DNA of 64,000 nt from Microvirga makkahensis (GCF_009830105.1 NZ_WURB01000001.1:62001-126000); one strand, 5' to 3'. Counted from the stretch's first letter, positions 9,309-17,759 are shown. Translations and numbers: made by a program. Notes: a model not told the origin generated them from the sequence alone.

Positions 9309-10109
9309 ATGAACGCCTCTTTTTCGCCGAGCAGCTCCAAGCTCAACGCATCCATCGACGGCTCCGTCGCGACTCTCGCCATTCACAATCCGGCCAAGCG
9401 TAACGCCCTTGACCTCGACATGTGGAGAGCCCTGCCGGGCATCTTCGAGGGCCTGGACCGGGACGAGCGCGTGCGTGTGATCGTGCTGCGTGGAGAAGGA
9501 AGAGAATCCTTCGCCTCCGGTGCCGACATCGGGGAATTTGAAACCGCGCGAGCCGATGCCGAGGGCGGTCGGCGCTATGAGGCGATCAACGAGGCTGCGT
9601 TCTGGGCCGTGGCCCATTGCTCGAAGCCGGTGATCGCCATGATCCGCGGCTTCTGCCTCGGCGGTGGCTTCGGGCTGGCGCTCTCCTGCGACCTGCGCAT
9701 CGCCTCCGAGAACGCCATCTTCGGCATTCCCGCCGCGCGGCTCGGAGTCGGCTATCCTCCGGGCGCGATGAAGCTGGTGACAGCAGCGGTCGGCGCACCG
9801 GCGGCCAAGGACCTGTTCTACACAGCGCGGCGCATCGCGGCCGAGGAAGCGCAGCGCCTCGGTGCCGTTCAGCGCGTGGTGCCTGATGAAGCCCTGGAGG
9901 AAACCACCCTCGCGCTCGCGCGGGACATCGCCCGGAATGCGCCCCTCACGATTCGCGCCGCGAAAGCTGCCATCGATGCGGCCATGGGGCTCGCGCATCC
10001 CAGCACCGATCCGGTCGCGCTGGCCGACGAATGCTTCGACAGCGCAGACGCGGTGGAGGGGCGCACCGCCTTTCTCGAAAAGCGCAAACCCATCTTCACC
10101 GGTCGCTGA
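9309..10109 (+). CDS. enoyl-CoA hydratase/isomerase family protein (crotonase fold)
   Basis: 266-aa crotonase-fold protein that should bind an acyl-CoA. The oxyanion-hole segment SFASGADIGE (about 67-76) and the GFCLGGG helix start (114-120) are present. Both catalytic glutamates of true hydratases appear to be missing: the residue matching Glu144 of the rat enzyme is Gly122 (GGGFG) and that matching Glu164 is Ala142 (FGIPA). It is therefore unlikely to be a classical hydratase; an isomerase, decarboxylase or thioester hydrolase role is more likely. That reading rests on a by-eye alignment. Confidence 0.85.
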   Translation: MNASFSPSSSKLNASIDGSVATLAIHNPAKRNALDLDMWRALPGIFEGLDRDERVRVIVLRGEGRESFASGADIGEFETARADAEGGRRYEAINEAAFWAVAHCSKPVIAMIRGFCLGGGFGLALSCDLRIASENAIFGIPAARLGVGYPPGAMKLVTAAVGAPAAKDLFYTARRIAAEEAQRLGAVQRVVPDEALEETTLALARDIARNAPLTIRAAKAAIDAAMGLAHPSTDPVALADECFDSADAVEGRTAFLEKRKPIFTGR

Positions 10110-10113
10110 GACT

Positions 10114-10599
10114 TCAGCGCCGGTAGACGAAGTAGCGCCCCTCGGCCACGCCGGTCCGGGACGAGATATCCGTGCAGGACGGCAGATCGAAAGCACGATC
10201 CGCAATGATCATGCCGCCCGGCTGGAGGAGGGTTTCGAGCAGCGGCGACAGGCGTTGCGCGAGCACGCGATTGGCCTCTTCGTCGCCGGTGCCGATGTCG
10301 CTGTGAATGAGCGCGGCGGAGCCCACCCCGAAGCGCTCGGTGAAGAGCGGCAGGGTCTCGAAGATGTCGCCGACGATCAGATAGCCCTCCGGCGGAATGC
10401 AGTCGGGATGGGCAGCTGGCGAGCGTTCGAACACGTAGATCTCCCGTCCCGGCAGGCGGGCACGCAAATGATCGTAGGTGCGTCCGTTGCCGAGGCCGAG
10501 TTCGAGCACGAGTCCCTGCGCGGAGACCTCGCGGGCTGCCCAGTCCAAGAGGTCGCGCTGCGCCGTCAGGCGCCGGATGACGCTGTCGAGTCGTGTCAT
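10114..10599 (-). CDS. class I SAM-dependent methyltransferase
   Basis: 161-aa Rossmann-fold methyltransferase of unknown substrate. Motif I is the LVLELGLGNGRTYDHL segment (about 30-45), followed by an acidic end to strand 2 (VFERSPAAHP). The C-terminal half is short, so it is a minimal catalytic domain without a substrate-recognition extension. ATG at 10599 is preceded by AAAAGGAGA, a good ribosome-binding site. It converges with the crotonase gene, with only 4 bases between the stop codons. Confidence 0.85.
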   Translation of the reverse strand: MTRLDSVIRRLTAQRDLLDWAAREVSAQGLVLELGLGNGRTYDHLRARLPGREIYVFERSPAAHPDCIPPEGYLIVGDIFETLPLFTERFGVGSAALIHSDIGTGDEEANRVLAQRLSPLLETLLQPGGMIIADRAFDLPSCTDISSRTGVAEGRYFVYRR

Positions 10600-10702
10600 T
10601 CTTGTCTCCTTTTGAAACTGGGCTGCACCCTATTATCAACGGCCGCGATCGCCGATCCGCGCCAGGAGCTGAGAGGCGAAGATTGTAGTCGTCGTCCCCT
10701 CC

Positions 10703-10815
10703 ACGTCATGGCCATCCCCGGGCTTGATCCGGGGATCAGTCACGCCATTCCCATCGGAAGAGCACGGCGGGTCACCGAAGCGAGATCACCGGCACAGGGC
10801 CCGTGAGGACGGTCG
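10703..10815. repeat. dispersed palindromic repeats, family A (copy 2, two units)
   Basis: The gap 10600-10850 carries a CATCCCCGG...CCGGGGATC palindrome (about 10711-10736) followed by ATCACCGGCAC...GTGA (10785-10806). The order matches the copy at 33745-33830. No gene is seen in this gap. Confidence 0.7.
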
Positions 10816-10850
10816 GATATCTCCACATGGAAGAGAGCAGGGCGTAGCGA

Positions 10851-11615
10851 TCAGGGGCGCCTGGCGAGAAACTCCAGCACGCCCTGTTTGTGAACCTTGT
10901 CGCCGACGGCTAGGTTATGATCGCGGCCGGGGATATCGAGCGCGGTGGCGTTCGGCATCAGCTTTACGAGTTCCGGACCCGAGCCCGCCACGTCATCGTT
11001 GGTGCCGACGGAAACGAGAGTCGGCAGCTTGATCGAGGCGAGCTCTTCCTTCGTCAGCGCCTGGCGCGAACCGCGGATGCAGGCGGCCAGCGCCTTGAGA
11101 TCGCTCCCGGTCTGTTCGGCGAATGCGCGGAACATGCGCTGCATAGGATCGGTCAGTTCGTCCAGCGAGCGGGCCTCCATGGCGTCGGCGATGCCAAGCG
11201 GAAGACCGACGCCGTCGACGAGATGAATGCCGAGCCCGCCCAGAAGGGCCGAGCGCATGCGCTCCGGCGAGGCCAGCGCCAGATGCGCCGTGATGCGCGC
11301 GCCCATGGAATAGCCCATCACGTCTGCGCGCTCGATGCCGAGATGATCGAGCAGACGGCACGCGTCCTCCGCCATACGGTAGGAATGGTAGGCTTCTGGG
11401 TCGTAGAGCTTCTCGCTCTCGCCATGCCCGCGATTATCGAGCGCGATCACGCGGTATCCTTCGCGCGTGAGGGTCTTCACCCACAGCGTGTTGACCCAGT
11501 TCACCGCATGGTTCGACGCGAAGCCGTGAATGAGCAGAACCGGATCGCCTCGCCCCTCGTGGGGAGGAACGTCGATATACGCGATGCTGACGCCGCTGGA
11601 GTTGAAGTAGCGCAT
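10851..11615 (-). CDS. alpha/beta hydrolase
   Basis: 254-aa alpha/beta-hydrolase-fold protein, probably an esterase or related hydrolase. Features visible are the oxyanion HGFASN near the N terminus, the nucleophile elbow GYSMGA, an acid residue in SVGTNDD and a catalytic His in PGRDHNLAVGD. No signal peptide is seen, so it should be cytoplasmic. I took the ATG at 11615; a TTG at 11639 in frame would add eight residues. Substrate unknown. Confidence 0.9.
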   Translation of the reverse strand: MRYFNSSGVSIAYIDVPPHEGRGDPVLLIHGFASNHAVNWVNTLWVKTLTREGYRVIALDNRGHGESEKLYDPEAYHSYRMAEDACRLLDHLGIERADVMGYSMGARITAHLALASPERMRSALLGGLGIHLVDGVGLPLGIADAMEARSLDELTDPMQRMFRAFAEQTGSDLKALAACIRGSRQALTKEELASIKLPTLVSVGTNDDVAGSGPELVKLMPNATALDIPGRDHNLAVGDKVHKQGVLEFLARRP

Positions 11616-11734
11616 GTATGGACCGGAAGTTGGGATCAATTGCGGCGCAACCTAGGCCCCCGCCCCGTCAAAGACAATCGTCTTGGCGGTCTGGCGACGC
11701 CGACCCGTCTCCGTCTCCCGCGGCCTCTCTGCCA

Positions 11735-11850
11735 TCCCCTCGTCATCCCAGGCCTGTGCCGGGATCCGTGCCTCGATGGCGCTGGGTTTCCCGGGACAGG
11801 GATGGCCGGGAGCGATCCCCGGATCAAGTCCGGGGACGGCCATGACGTGG
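11735..11850. repeat. dispersed palindromic repeats, family A (copy 3, two units)
   Basis: The 506-base gap between the hydrolase and the zf-CHCC gene contains CATCCCAGGCCTGTGCCGGGATC (split around 11744-11766) and a second nested palindrome from GATGGCCGGG (11800) to CGGCCATGACG (11847), with ATCCCCGGATC...GTCCGGGGA inside. No gene is evident in the gap. Confidence 0.7.
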
Positions 11851-12121
11851 AGATGGAGAGATGCGTCCCCTTTGCTGAGCGGTCGGGGTGGGGGCGCAAA
11901 GTCAAGGCGCAGCGCGCCCTCCAGAGAAGGCGCCGAAGCACCGGCAAATCCCCTCTCCCACCCTGGACGGGATCGGCGCTTCACGGGTTTGAGGACGCAC
12001 TTGGCCGCCCCTGCCGGGAGCCGGAGAGAGACGGGTGCGGAGGAAGGAAATTTTGGGTCTAGGCGCATGGCCCATCGGCCATTATGGTGCGCGCGAATTT
12101 CTAAGCTTCAGAGCGATGGCA

Positions 12122-12385
12122 ATGGCTGACAAAGGCACACCTCACTTCCACAACGATCCGGGCGTTCCCGTCATTCATGTGGGCTCGAAGGAGTTCATGT
12201 GCATCGGAGCCACGCCTCCCTTCGATCATCCCCATATCTTCATCGACATGGGATATGACACCGAGACGATCTGCTCCTATTGCTCGACACTGTTCAAATA
12301 CGATCCCTCCCTGAAAGCCGACGAAGCCCGCCCGTCCGAATGCGTCTGGGAGCCGGATTTCGCAACCGACCCGTCCTCTCGTTAA
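12122..12385 (+). CDS. zinc-finger domain protein (zf-CHCC)
   Basis: 87-aa protein of the zf-CHCC family, related to the mitochondrial complex I subunit NDUFS6. Putative zinc ligands are Cys in FMCIGA, His in FDHPHIFID and the CSYC pair in ETICSYCSTLF. By analogy it may assist complex I assembly, but that role is inferred. The start is taken as ATG 12122 (MADKG); ATG 12116 is equally possible. The FAD-monooxygenase gene starts one base after its stop codon, so the two are surely co-transcribed. Confidence 0.88.
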   Translation: MADKGTPHFHNDPGVPVIHVGSKEFMCIGATPPFDHPHIFIDMGYDTETICSYCSTLFKYDPSLKADEARPSECVWEPDFATDPSSR

Positions 12386-12386
12386 G

Positions 12387-13574
12387 GTGCCGAGCCTCTC
12401 CATCGCCATCGTCGGCGCCGGAATCGGCGGCCTGACGGCAGCCCTGACCTTCGCGCGCCAGGGGCACTCAGTTACGCTCATCGAACGCCGCACGGGCTTC
12501 AGCGAGGTGGGCGCGGGCCTCCAGCTCTCGCCCAACGCCAGCCGCGTCCTCATCAGGTTGGGGCTCGCCCCCGCCCTGCGGCGGGTGGCATCGGTGCCTG
12601 AGCGCGTAGTTGTGCGGGGCATCGCGTCGGGACGGTCCATTGGAGAGGTCGCCCTCGGTACCTATATGCAGCAGCGCTACGGTGCGCCCTATTGGGTGGT
12701 CCACCGGGCCGATCTTCAGACCATCCTGCTCGATGCCGTCAGATCCGAAGCCTCGGTCCGCATCGCGACGGGGCGCAAGGTCGAGGAGGTGCGGAACGCT
12801 CCCGAACGAGCGGAAGTCGTCTGGACCTCGTCCAACGGAGCGCGAGAGAGCCTCGCTGCCGACGTGGTGGTCGGCGCAGACGGCGTCTGGTCCAAGGTCA
12901 GGCATGCCGTCGGCGACACGAACCGCCCTACCTTCCACGGCTATGTCGCCTGGCGCGCCACCGTCGAGCGCAGGCTCGTTCCGGAGGAACTGGCCGAGAA
13001 CGAGACCGGCCTCTGGCTCGGAGCGAAGGGGCACGTGGTTCATTATCCGATCTTCAGCGGGAATCTGGTCAACGTGGTCGCCATCGAAAGAGCCAAGGCC
13101 CCCGTTGACGGCTGGTCGGCGCCTGGGCGTGCGGAGGATCTGCTCGCCCACTACAGCAGCGCCACCCCTGTCCTGCGCGAATTGCTGGGCAGGCCGCGCG
13201 AATGGCTGCGCTGGTCCCTGTTCCGCCACCCGATCAGGAAGCTCGCCAGAGGCCGGATCGCCCTGCTCGGCGACGCCGCCCATCCGGTCCTGCCGTTCCT
13301 GGCGCAGGGCGCCGCGCTGGCCATCGAAGATGCCGCGACCCTCGGCGCGCTCCTGGCGGATGGTCCGCAGGATGTGGCGGAGGCTCTCGCGGCGTATGAG
13401 CAGCACCGTTTCGAGCGGGTCACGCGTATCCAGGCCGAAGGGCGCCGGAACGGGCGCATCTATCACTCGGGCGCCATCGTGGCTTTCGGCAGGGACAGGA
13501 TCATGCAGTGGATCGGGCCCGAAAGCATGTCGAACCGGTACGACTGGATCTACGGCTTCCGCGCACCCGAATGA
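12387..13574 (+). CDS. FAD-dependent monooxygenase (group A aromatic hydroxylase type)
   Basis: 395-aa flavoprotein with all three class signatures: the N-terminal GAGIGGLTAAL dinucleotide fold (about 10-20), the DG motif GADGVWSKVR (about 165-175) and the GDAAHPVLPF flavin motif (about 292-301). It resembles salicylate or 3-hydroxybenzoate hydroxylases and UbiH-type enzymes; the substrate is not deducible. It starts with GTG one base after the zf-CHCC stop, so its translation likely depends on that gene. tRNA-Leu follows 61 bases downstream. Confidence 0.9.
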   Translation: MPSLSIAIVGAGIGGLTAALTFARQGHSVTLIERRTGFSEVGAGLQLSPNASRVLIRLGLAPALRRVASVPERVVVRGIASGRSIGEVALGTYMQQRYGAPYWVVHRADLQTILLDAVRSEASVRIATGRKVEEVRNAPERAEVVWTSSNGARESLAADVVVGADGVWSKVRHAVGDTNRPTFHGYVAWRATVERRLVPEELAENETGLWLGAKGHVVHYPIFSGNLVNVVAIERAKAPVDGWSAPGRAEDLLAHYSSATPVLRELLGRPREWLRWSLFRHPIRKLARGRIALLGDAAHPVLPFLAQGAALAIEDAATLGALLADGPQDVAEALAAYEQHRFERVTRIQAEGRRNGRIYHSGAIVAFGRDRIMQWIGPESMSNRYDWIYGFRAPE

Positions 13575-13635
13575 GCCTTCGCGACCCGCTGCAGGCTTGC
13601 GCTCCGGCCGCGGGATCGGTAACCCTCATTTGGAT

Positions 13636-13721
13636 GCGGACGTGGCGAAACCGGTAGACGCAAGGGACTTAAAATCCCTCGGGCACTGCCCGTGCGGGTT
13701 CGACCCCCGCCGTCCGCACCA
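13636..13721 (+). tRNA. tRNA-Leu (UAA)
   Basis: Cloverleaf with a 7-bp acceptor stem (GCGGACG/CGTCCGC), an anticodon stem AGGGA/TCCCT enclosing the loop CTTAAAA (anticodon TAA), a long variable arm typical of class II tRNAs, a T-arm with GGTTCGACCC, discriminator A and an encoded CCA at 13719-13721. The accessory-looking stretch to 18.0 kb begins directly downstream. Confidence 0.96.
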
Positions 13722-13973
13722 GATTCGCCCGCCGTTGTGCGGCAATACGCTCATCCGCCCGGATCGTGTCATGCCCGGGGAGCGGCATGTGGGAGCCGAA
13801 CAGCGATTTGGGGTTATCTCTCCGTGTCGGATACGCTCACGCCGCAGCATTCGGAATGCCGATGAGCATCACCGCTCCTGTCGTCCCAGCGGCTGAATTT
13901 TCCGAACGAGGCACAGTTGGAACATAGAACGTTTGGTCTAGTTGCCCCTCTCCTTAGGTCGGCGTAGACAGAC

Positions 13974-14095
13974 TATATTCGTACACCAATGAATACTTCA
14001 ACGATATCGACATTATTCATCGAGACCTGCCGCGATCCTTCAAGGCATGACCTTGGCCGCGACCAGATGCAGATCTGATCGCGGCTTTTTCTTTT
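13974..14095 (+). ncRNA. candidate small RNA with intrinsic terminator
   Basis: In the 536-base gap after tRNA-Leu, a TATATT -10-like box (13974-13979) is followed by about 75 bases without a plausible ORF, a small CAAGG...CCTTG hairpin (about 14041-14055) and a strong terminator: GCCGCGA and CAGAT stems paired with ATCTG and TCGCGGC (14056-14085), then TTTTTCTTTT. The terminator is too far from the tRNA to be its own, so an independent transcript of about 110 nt is likely. The rest of the gap (13722-13970, 14096-14257) shows nothing clear. Confidence 0.4.
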
Positions 14096-14149
14096 GTTCG
14101 ACGAAGTGTCCACAACGAATAAGGGCCGCACGCGCCTAGTTCCATTGAA

Positions 14150-14167
14150 GCGGCATTCGGTAGCAAA
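14150..14167. repeat. left arm of a diverged inverted repeat flanking the sulfatase cassette
   Basis: The 18 bases GCGGCATTCGGTAGCAAA are the exact reverse complement of 17742-17759. Similarity continues, with mismatches, for about 20 bases on each side. The pair brackets the truncated ORF, the MBL gene, the LysR gene and the ChaC gene. Confidence 0.55.
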
Positions 14168-14257
14168 CGCCACCAGATTTTCGTGACCTGATCCGGTAAT
14201 GTCCGCCGTCAATTGTGCAGCATCCTGCTGAACGATTTGAGTCGAGCGGGGTGTGGG

Positions 14258-14494
14258 ATGGCGGGTGCCGTTGAGGAGTTGTTGAAGAAGCGTGCCGAGC
14301 TGACCGAGCAGCGCCAAACCTTGGAACAGCAGATCAAGCAAATCGACAGCGAAGTGGCAGCCATTGATCAGGTCGCAAGGTTGTTCGACCCCAGCATTCT
14401 GCCAACCCGTCGGCGGCGCCGGCAATCCAGGGCGCCTAGTTCGCCATCAGGAACTGTGCCGATGTCAGATAGTAGTTGCGGGCCGTGGCATTGA
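14258..14494 (+). pseudogene. truncated small coiled-coil ORF
   Basis: The frame opens with a coiled-coil segment (MAGAVEELLKKRAELTEQRQ and on) ending in ARLFDPSILP, then runs through Arg-rich and Ser/Pro-rich sequence into the 3' end of the oppositely oriented MBL gene. The first 50-odd residues resemble the start of small hypothetical proteins often found beside mobile elements (recalled, not searched). The tail overlaps the MBL gene by about 59 bases, which suggests that its original 3' end was lost at a junction. Confidence 0.45.
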
Positions 14495-15779
14495 CCTGAC
14501 GTTCCCCGAGTTCCGTCAGTGCAGCCGCCTTGAGCCGCTTGGCCGCGACGTTCTTCGGATCGACAGCCAACACGTAGTCGGTCAGCTCGGTTGCCCATTG
14601 GAACTCGCCCGCTTCGAGCGCCTTGCGGGCGCGGGCAAGCATGCTGTCGGCGCCACCGGCCATCTCAAGCATCTTCGCGGCACGCTCTGCCGGCGGCAGC
14701 GGGAAAATATTGGTCGGGTTTCCGTCGAACCAGCCCACATAGTCGGCGTAGATACCGCGAACGGTCCATGCCACGCTGCCGTAGTATTCCTGCAAGTACG
14801 GGCTTTTCGCCAGCTCGGGCGAGAGCCGCACCTCCTGGACCAGCTCGTCAGGGGTCTTGCCCTGCTTGATGCCTTCGAGTGTCTGGTCGAGCACGGTCTT
14901 GATGCCGTTCCGGTAGACCGTCAGGGCCTCGCGAACCTCATCCTTGCCCAGGACCGGGCGCATATGGCCCTGCACGAGGTAGCTGGCATCCAGGGTCATC
15001 ATTCTTTCGAGGCTGGCAATCCACTTCTCCGGCGGACGCAGGCTGAGGCCGCGAAGCGGCGACAGGTTCGGGTACGATTTGTAGAAGTCGTCGCCCGGGA
15101 GAAGGACGCCCTTCTCGGGGATCCAGACAGCGATGTTCTCCGGGGATTCGCCTGGCGTGTGGATGAGCTGCATCCGGACCCCTGAGACCTCGATGGTCTC
15201 CTCTTCGCCGCTGAAGGTGCGGGTCGGGGGAAGGAAGCCTTCACGGGTATGGGGTGTCACCCGGCCATACTCGAGCTGGGTGCCGGCGTTGATGAACAGC
15301 TCGCCCGGCAGCTTCGTGCCGAAGGCATCGCCGCCGCCACGCGGTCCACGACCGAACTCCGGCTTGGCATCGACAAGTGCCTGGTGGCTGTAGATCGTCG
15401 GATTGTCGCTGCCTGCGAACGCCTTGGCGCCACCGGAATGGTCGGGATGGTTGTGGGTATAGATGATGGCACGAACGGGCCGGACCATCCGAACCCCGAA
15501 AGCCTCAATGATTGCACGCGCATCGACCGGATTGGCCGACGTATCCACGATGATCGATCCGTCCCGTCCTTGGATGAGGGTCACGTTGCTCGCGGAATAC
15601 CCGACCGCCACGAAGACCCCGTCAGTGACCTGGATCACGTCCTTGCGGAACTCGGCCGAACTGGCACGAAGCTGCTCCCGCCCCGCGAAGTCATCCTGGG
15701 CGGAGGCGGGCATCCCAAGCCCCAAGGAAGAAACGATGGCCATAGCGATCCCCATTCGGCAGTTCCATGGATGATGCAT
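14436..15779 (-). CDS. MBL-fold alkyl sulfatase-like hydrolase
   Basis: 447-aa secreted metallo-beta-lactamase-fold enzyme of the SdsA1/BDS1 alkyl sulfatase group, which release sulfate from alkyl sulfates such as SDS. It has a signal peptide (about 1-27, ending ASAQ), the metal motif THNHPDHSGG (108-117), a later metal His in IHTPGESPENI, and the alkyl-sulfatase dimerisation segment with VQGHMRPV and YYGSVAWTVRGIYADYVGWF. It ends near NYYLTSAQF, where longer relatives continue into an SCP2-like domain, so that domain is absent. The ATG at 15779 has GGAGA six bases upstream. It is divergent from a LysR gene, as in sdsA/sdsB. Confidence 0.9.
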   Translation of the reverse strand: MHHPWNCRMGIAMAIVSSLGLGMPASAQDDFAGREQLRASSAEFRKDVIQVTDGVFVAVGYSASNVTLIQGRDGSIIVDTSANPVDARAIIEAFGVRMVRPVRAIIYTHNHPDHSGGAKAFAGSDNPTIYSHQALVDAKPEFGRGPRGGGDAFGTKLPGELFINAGTQLEYGRVTPHTREGFLPPTRTFSGEEETIEVSGVRMQLIHTPGESPENIAVWIPEKGVLLPGDDFYKSYPNLSPLRGLSLRPPEKWIASLERMMTLDASYLVQGHMRPVLGKDEVREALTVYRNGIKTVLDQTLEGIKQGKTPDELVQEVRLSPELAKSPYLQEYYGSVAWTVRGIYADYVGWFDGNPTNIFPLPPAERAAKMLEMAGGADSMLARARKALEAGEFQWATELTDYVLAVDPKNVAAKRLKAAALTELGERQVNATARNYYLTSAQFLMAN

Positions 15780-15887
15780 GTTGTCTCCAATGTCACGATC
15801 ATGCTCCTCTCCGAGATAAGGATATCCACATATGGAAGGAATGCTTTGTTCTGGCAGACAGCCTCTCATGCGTGGTAGGCATCAGCG

Positions 15888-16796
15888 ATGGATCTGAATG
15901 CCGTACATATGTTCATCACCGTCGTTCAGGCGGGCAGCCTGTCGGCGGCGGCAACGCGCCTCGGCGTCCCCCTGCCGACCCTGAGCCGCAAGATCGCGGA
16001 GCTCGAAGGTCAGCTCAACGTGCAGCTCCTGGAGCGCTCCGCGCGGGGCTCGAAGGTCACGGAAGCCGGGGAGCGGCTCTACGATCACGCCAGCGGCGGA
16101 ATTGAGGCGTTGCAGGAGGCCAGGCAGTCGCTCATCAACGAGCAGACACGGCTCAAGGGCCGCCTGCGCCTCTCCCTGCCGCAATCGTTCGAGCCGTGGT
16201 GGGATCTCCTCGGAGCGTTCCAGCGCCGCTATCCCGACATCCAGGTCAGCGTCCACTCGACCGAGCGGCGTGTCGACCTGCTCGCGGACGGGATCGATGT
16301 CGCCCTGCGCGTCGGCGCCGTTGTTCACGAGACCGTCGTTGCCCGTCATCTTCTCTCGTTCCGGCATGTCCTTGTCGCCAGCCCGGACCTGATCGCACGG
16401 CTGGGACCGCCAGCGCAGCCACGCGATCTCGACCGCTATCCTTGCGCCGCCTGGGGATCGACCGGAGACGCTCAGGTGAGGTGGAACCTCGGGGGGCAGG
16501 CCAAGGACATCCGTCCGATCTTCACTGTGAACGATTACCTTCAGCTCCGGGACCGTACGCTGTCAGGCGACGTCATCACCGAGCTTCCGCCGTTTCTCGC
16601 TGCCGGGGCCATCCGAAGCGGAGATTTGGTTCCGGTCCTTCCCGAACGGCCGTTCCCGGAGTCACCCGTTCACCTGATCTACCGGCAGCACCGCCATCCC
16701 TCAACGATCGTGCGCGCCTATCTGGCATTCTGCCAAGGCTACCTCCCCATGATCAGGAAGCGTTGTGAGATCCAGGTACCCCATGACCCGACATAG
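15888..16796 (+). CDS. LysR-family transcriptional regulator
   Basis: 302-aa LysR-type regulator: N-terminal winged helix-turn-helix (about 1-60, with SLSAAATRLGVPLPTLSRKIAELEGQL), then a substrate-binding effector domain (about 90-295). It starts 108 bases from the divergent alkyl-sulfatase gene, and LysR proteins typically act on the divergent neighbour. By analogy with SdsB of Pseudomonas it may switch on the sulfatase when an alkyl sulfate is present; this is inference. The ChaC-like gene begins just after its end. Confidence 0.93.
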   Translation: MDLNAVHMFITVVQAGSLSAAATRLGVPLPTLSRKIAELEGQLNVQLLERSARGSKVTEAGERLYDHASGGIEALQEARQSLINEQTRLKGRLRLSLPQSFEPWWDLLGAFQRRYPDIQVSVHSTERRVDLLADGIDVALRVGAVVHETVVARHLLSFRHVLVASPDLIARLGPPAQPRDLDRYPCAAWGSTGDAQVRWNLGGQAKDIRPIFTVNDYLQLRDRTLSGDVITELPPFLAAGAIRSGDLVPVLPERPFPESPVHLIYRQHRHPSTIVRAYLAFCQGYLPMIRKRCEIQVPHDPT

Positions 16797-16824
16797 AGCC
16801 GCGCGTAGCGACAACCGGAGTGCC

Positions 16825-17502
16825 ATGCATCTTACCCCTCAACTTGTCGCAGGCACGGTGAGGAAGGTGCCTGATGAGGGACCGGAGCCCGGCTGGACGC
16901 CGTTGCCTGATGATGAGTTGGACCTTTTGACTGAGCGCATCGCCCGGGAGGCCGGGACCGATCCCATCTGGGTGTTCGCCTATGGATCATTGATCTGGAA
17001 CCCGGGCTTTGAGGTCGCCGGACGGGAACGAGCTACGGCTTACGGTTGGCATCGGGCCTTTTCCCTCAGGATGGAGCGATGGCGGGCCACGAGTGAGCAG
17101 CCAGGCTTGATGATGGCGCTGGAGCCAGGAGGGACATGCCAGGGGCTGAACCTTCGGTTGCCGAACGAGGATCGGCTTCAGGACCTACGAACCTTATTGC
17201 AGCGGGAGATCCGCTACAGGGAGGTGATCGACATGGTTCGCTGGCTGCGGGTCAGGACCCCAAACGGCTCCCGGCGCGCACTGACATTCTGGGCAGGCGT
17301 CAAGGGAGATCGGTCAGCGAGGGGTCTGCCGCTGCCTGAGGTGGCTATCATGCTCGCGAGGGCCTGTGGGCCGGCTGGTTCATGCGCCGAGTATCTGCAC
17401 AACACGGTTGCTCATCTGGAAGCGGAGGGCATTCGGGATCGTAACCTGTGGCGGCTTCAGGCGCTCGTTGCGGAAAACCTTCGCCAACGACGGGTCGAGT
17501 AG
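16825..17502 (+). CDS. ChaC-like gamma-glutamylcyclotransferase
   Basis: 225-aa protein of the ChaC family, which cleaves glutathione to 5-oxoproline and Cys-Gly. The nucleotide-loop-like signature VFAYGSLIWNPGF is present, followed by the family's GWHRAFSLRM and a C-terminal SCAEYLHNTVAHLE block. The start is uncertain: ATG 16825 is preceded by CCGGAG, while ATG 16783 would overlap the LysR end by 14 bases. It lies in the accessory-looking patch and may be co-transcribed with the LysR gene. Confidence 0.88.
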   Translation: MHLTPQLVAGTVRKVPDEGPEPGWTPLPDDELDLLTERIAREAGTDPIWVFAYGSLIWNPGFEVAGRERATAYGWHRAFSLRMERWRATSEQPGLMMALEPGGTCQGLNLRLPNEDRLQDLRTLLQREIRYREVIDMVRWLRVRTPNGSRRALTFWAGVKGDRSARGLPLPEVAIMLARACGPAGSCAEYLHNTVAHLEAEGIRDRNLWRLQALVAENLRQRRVE

Positions 17503-17741
17503 CGGATCAAGTCCGATACAGCGGATGGTCCGCATCGGGTCAAACTGAGAGATAGAGCCTTACAAAGGAAGGGCCGTTTTCAGGTCGGAATGAGACCTTT
17601 GAGGCACCTAACCTGCTGAAGTGGCCGCTTCCTCGATTGGCATCGCTGGAACCGCTCCCTCGCCGAGGACTCCGAACATGCCATGATCGCAAGCGCGGAA
17701 TTTCCTTGCTCGTCTAGGCACTTACCTGTTTCTTGGTGGTC

Positions 17742-17759
17742 TTTGCTACCGAATGCCGC
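17742..17759. repeat. right arm of the diverged inverted repeat flanking the sulfatase cassette
   Basis: TTTGCTACCGAATGCCGC, the exact reverse complement of 14150-14167. It lies in the 502-base gap 17503-18004, which shows no convincing ORF. Confidence 0.55.

Noticed and set aside
13973-14425. Minus-strand frame across the candidate sRNA
   Set aside because: It crosses a strong terminator structure and has no family resemblance or ribosome-binding site.
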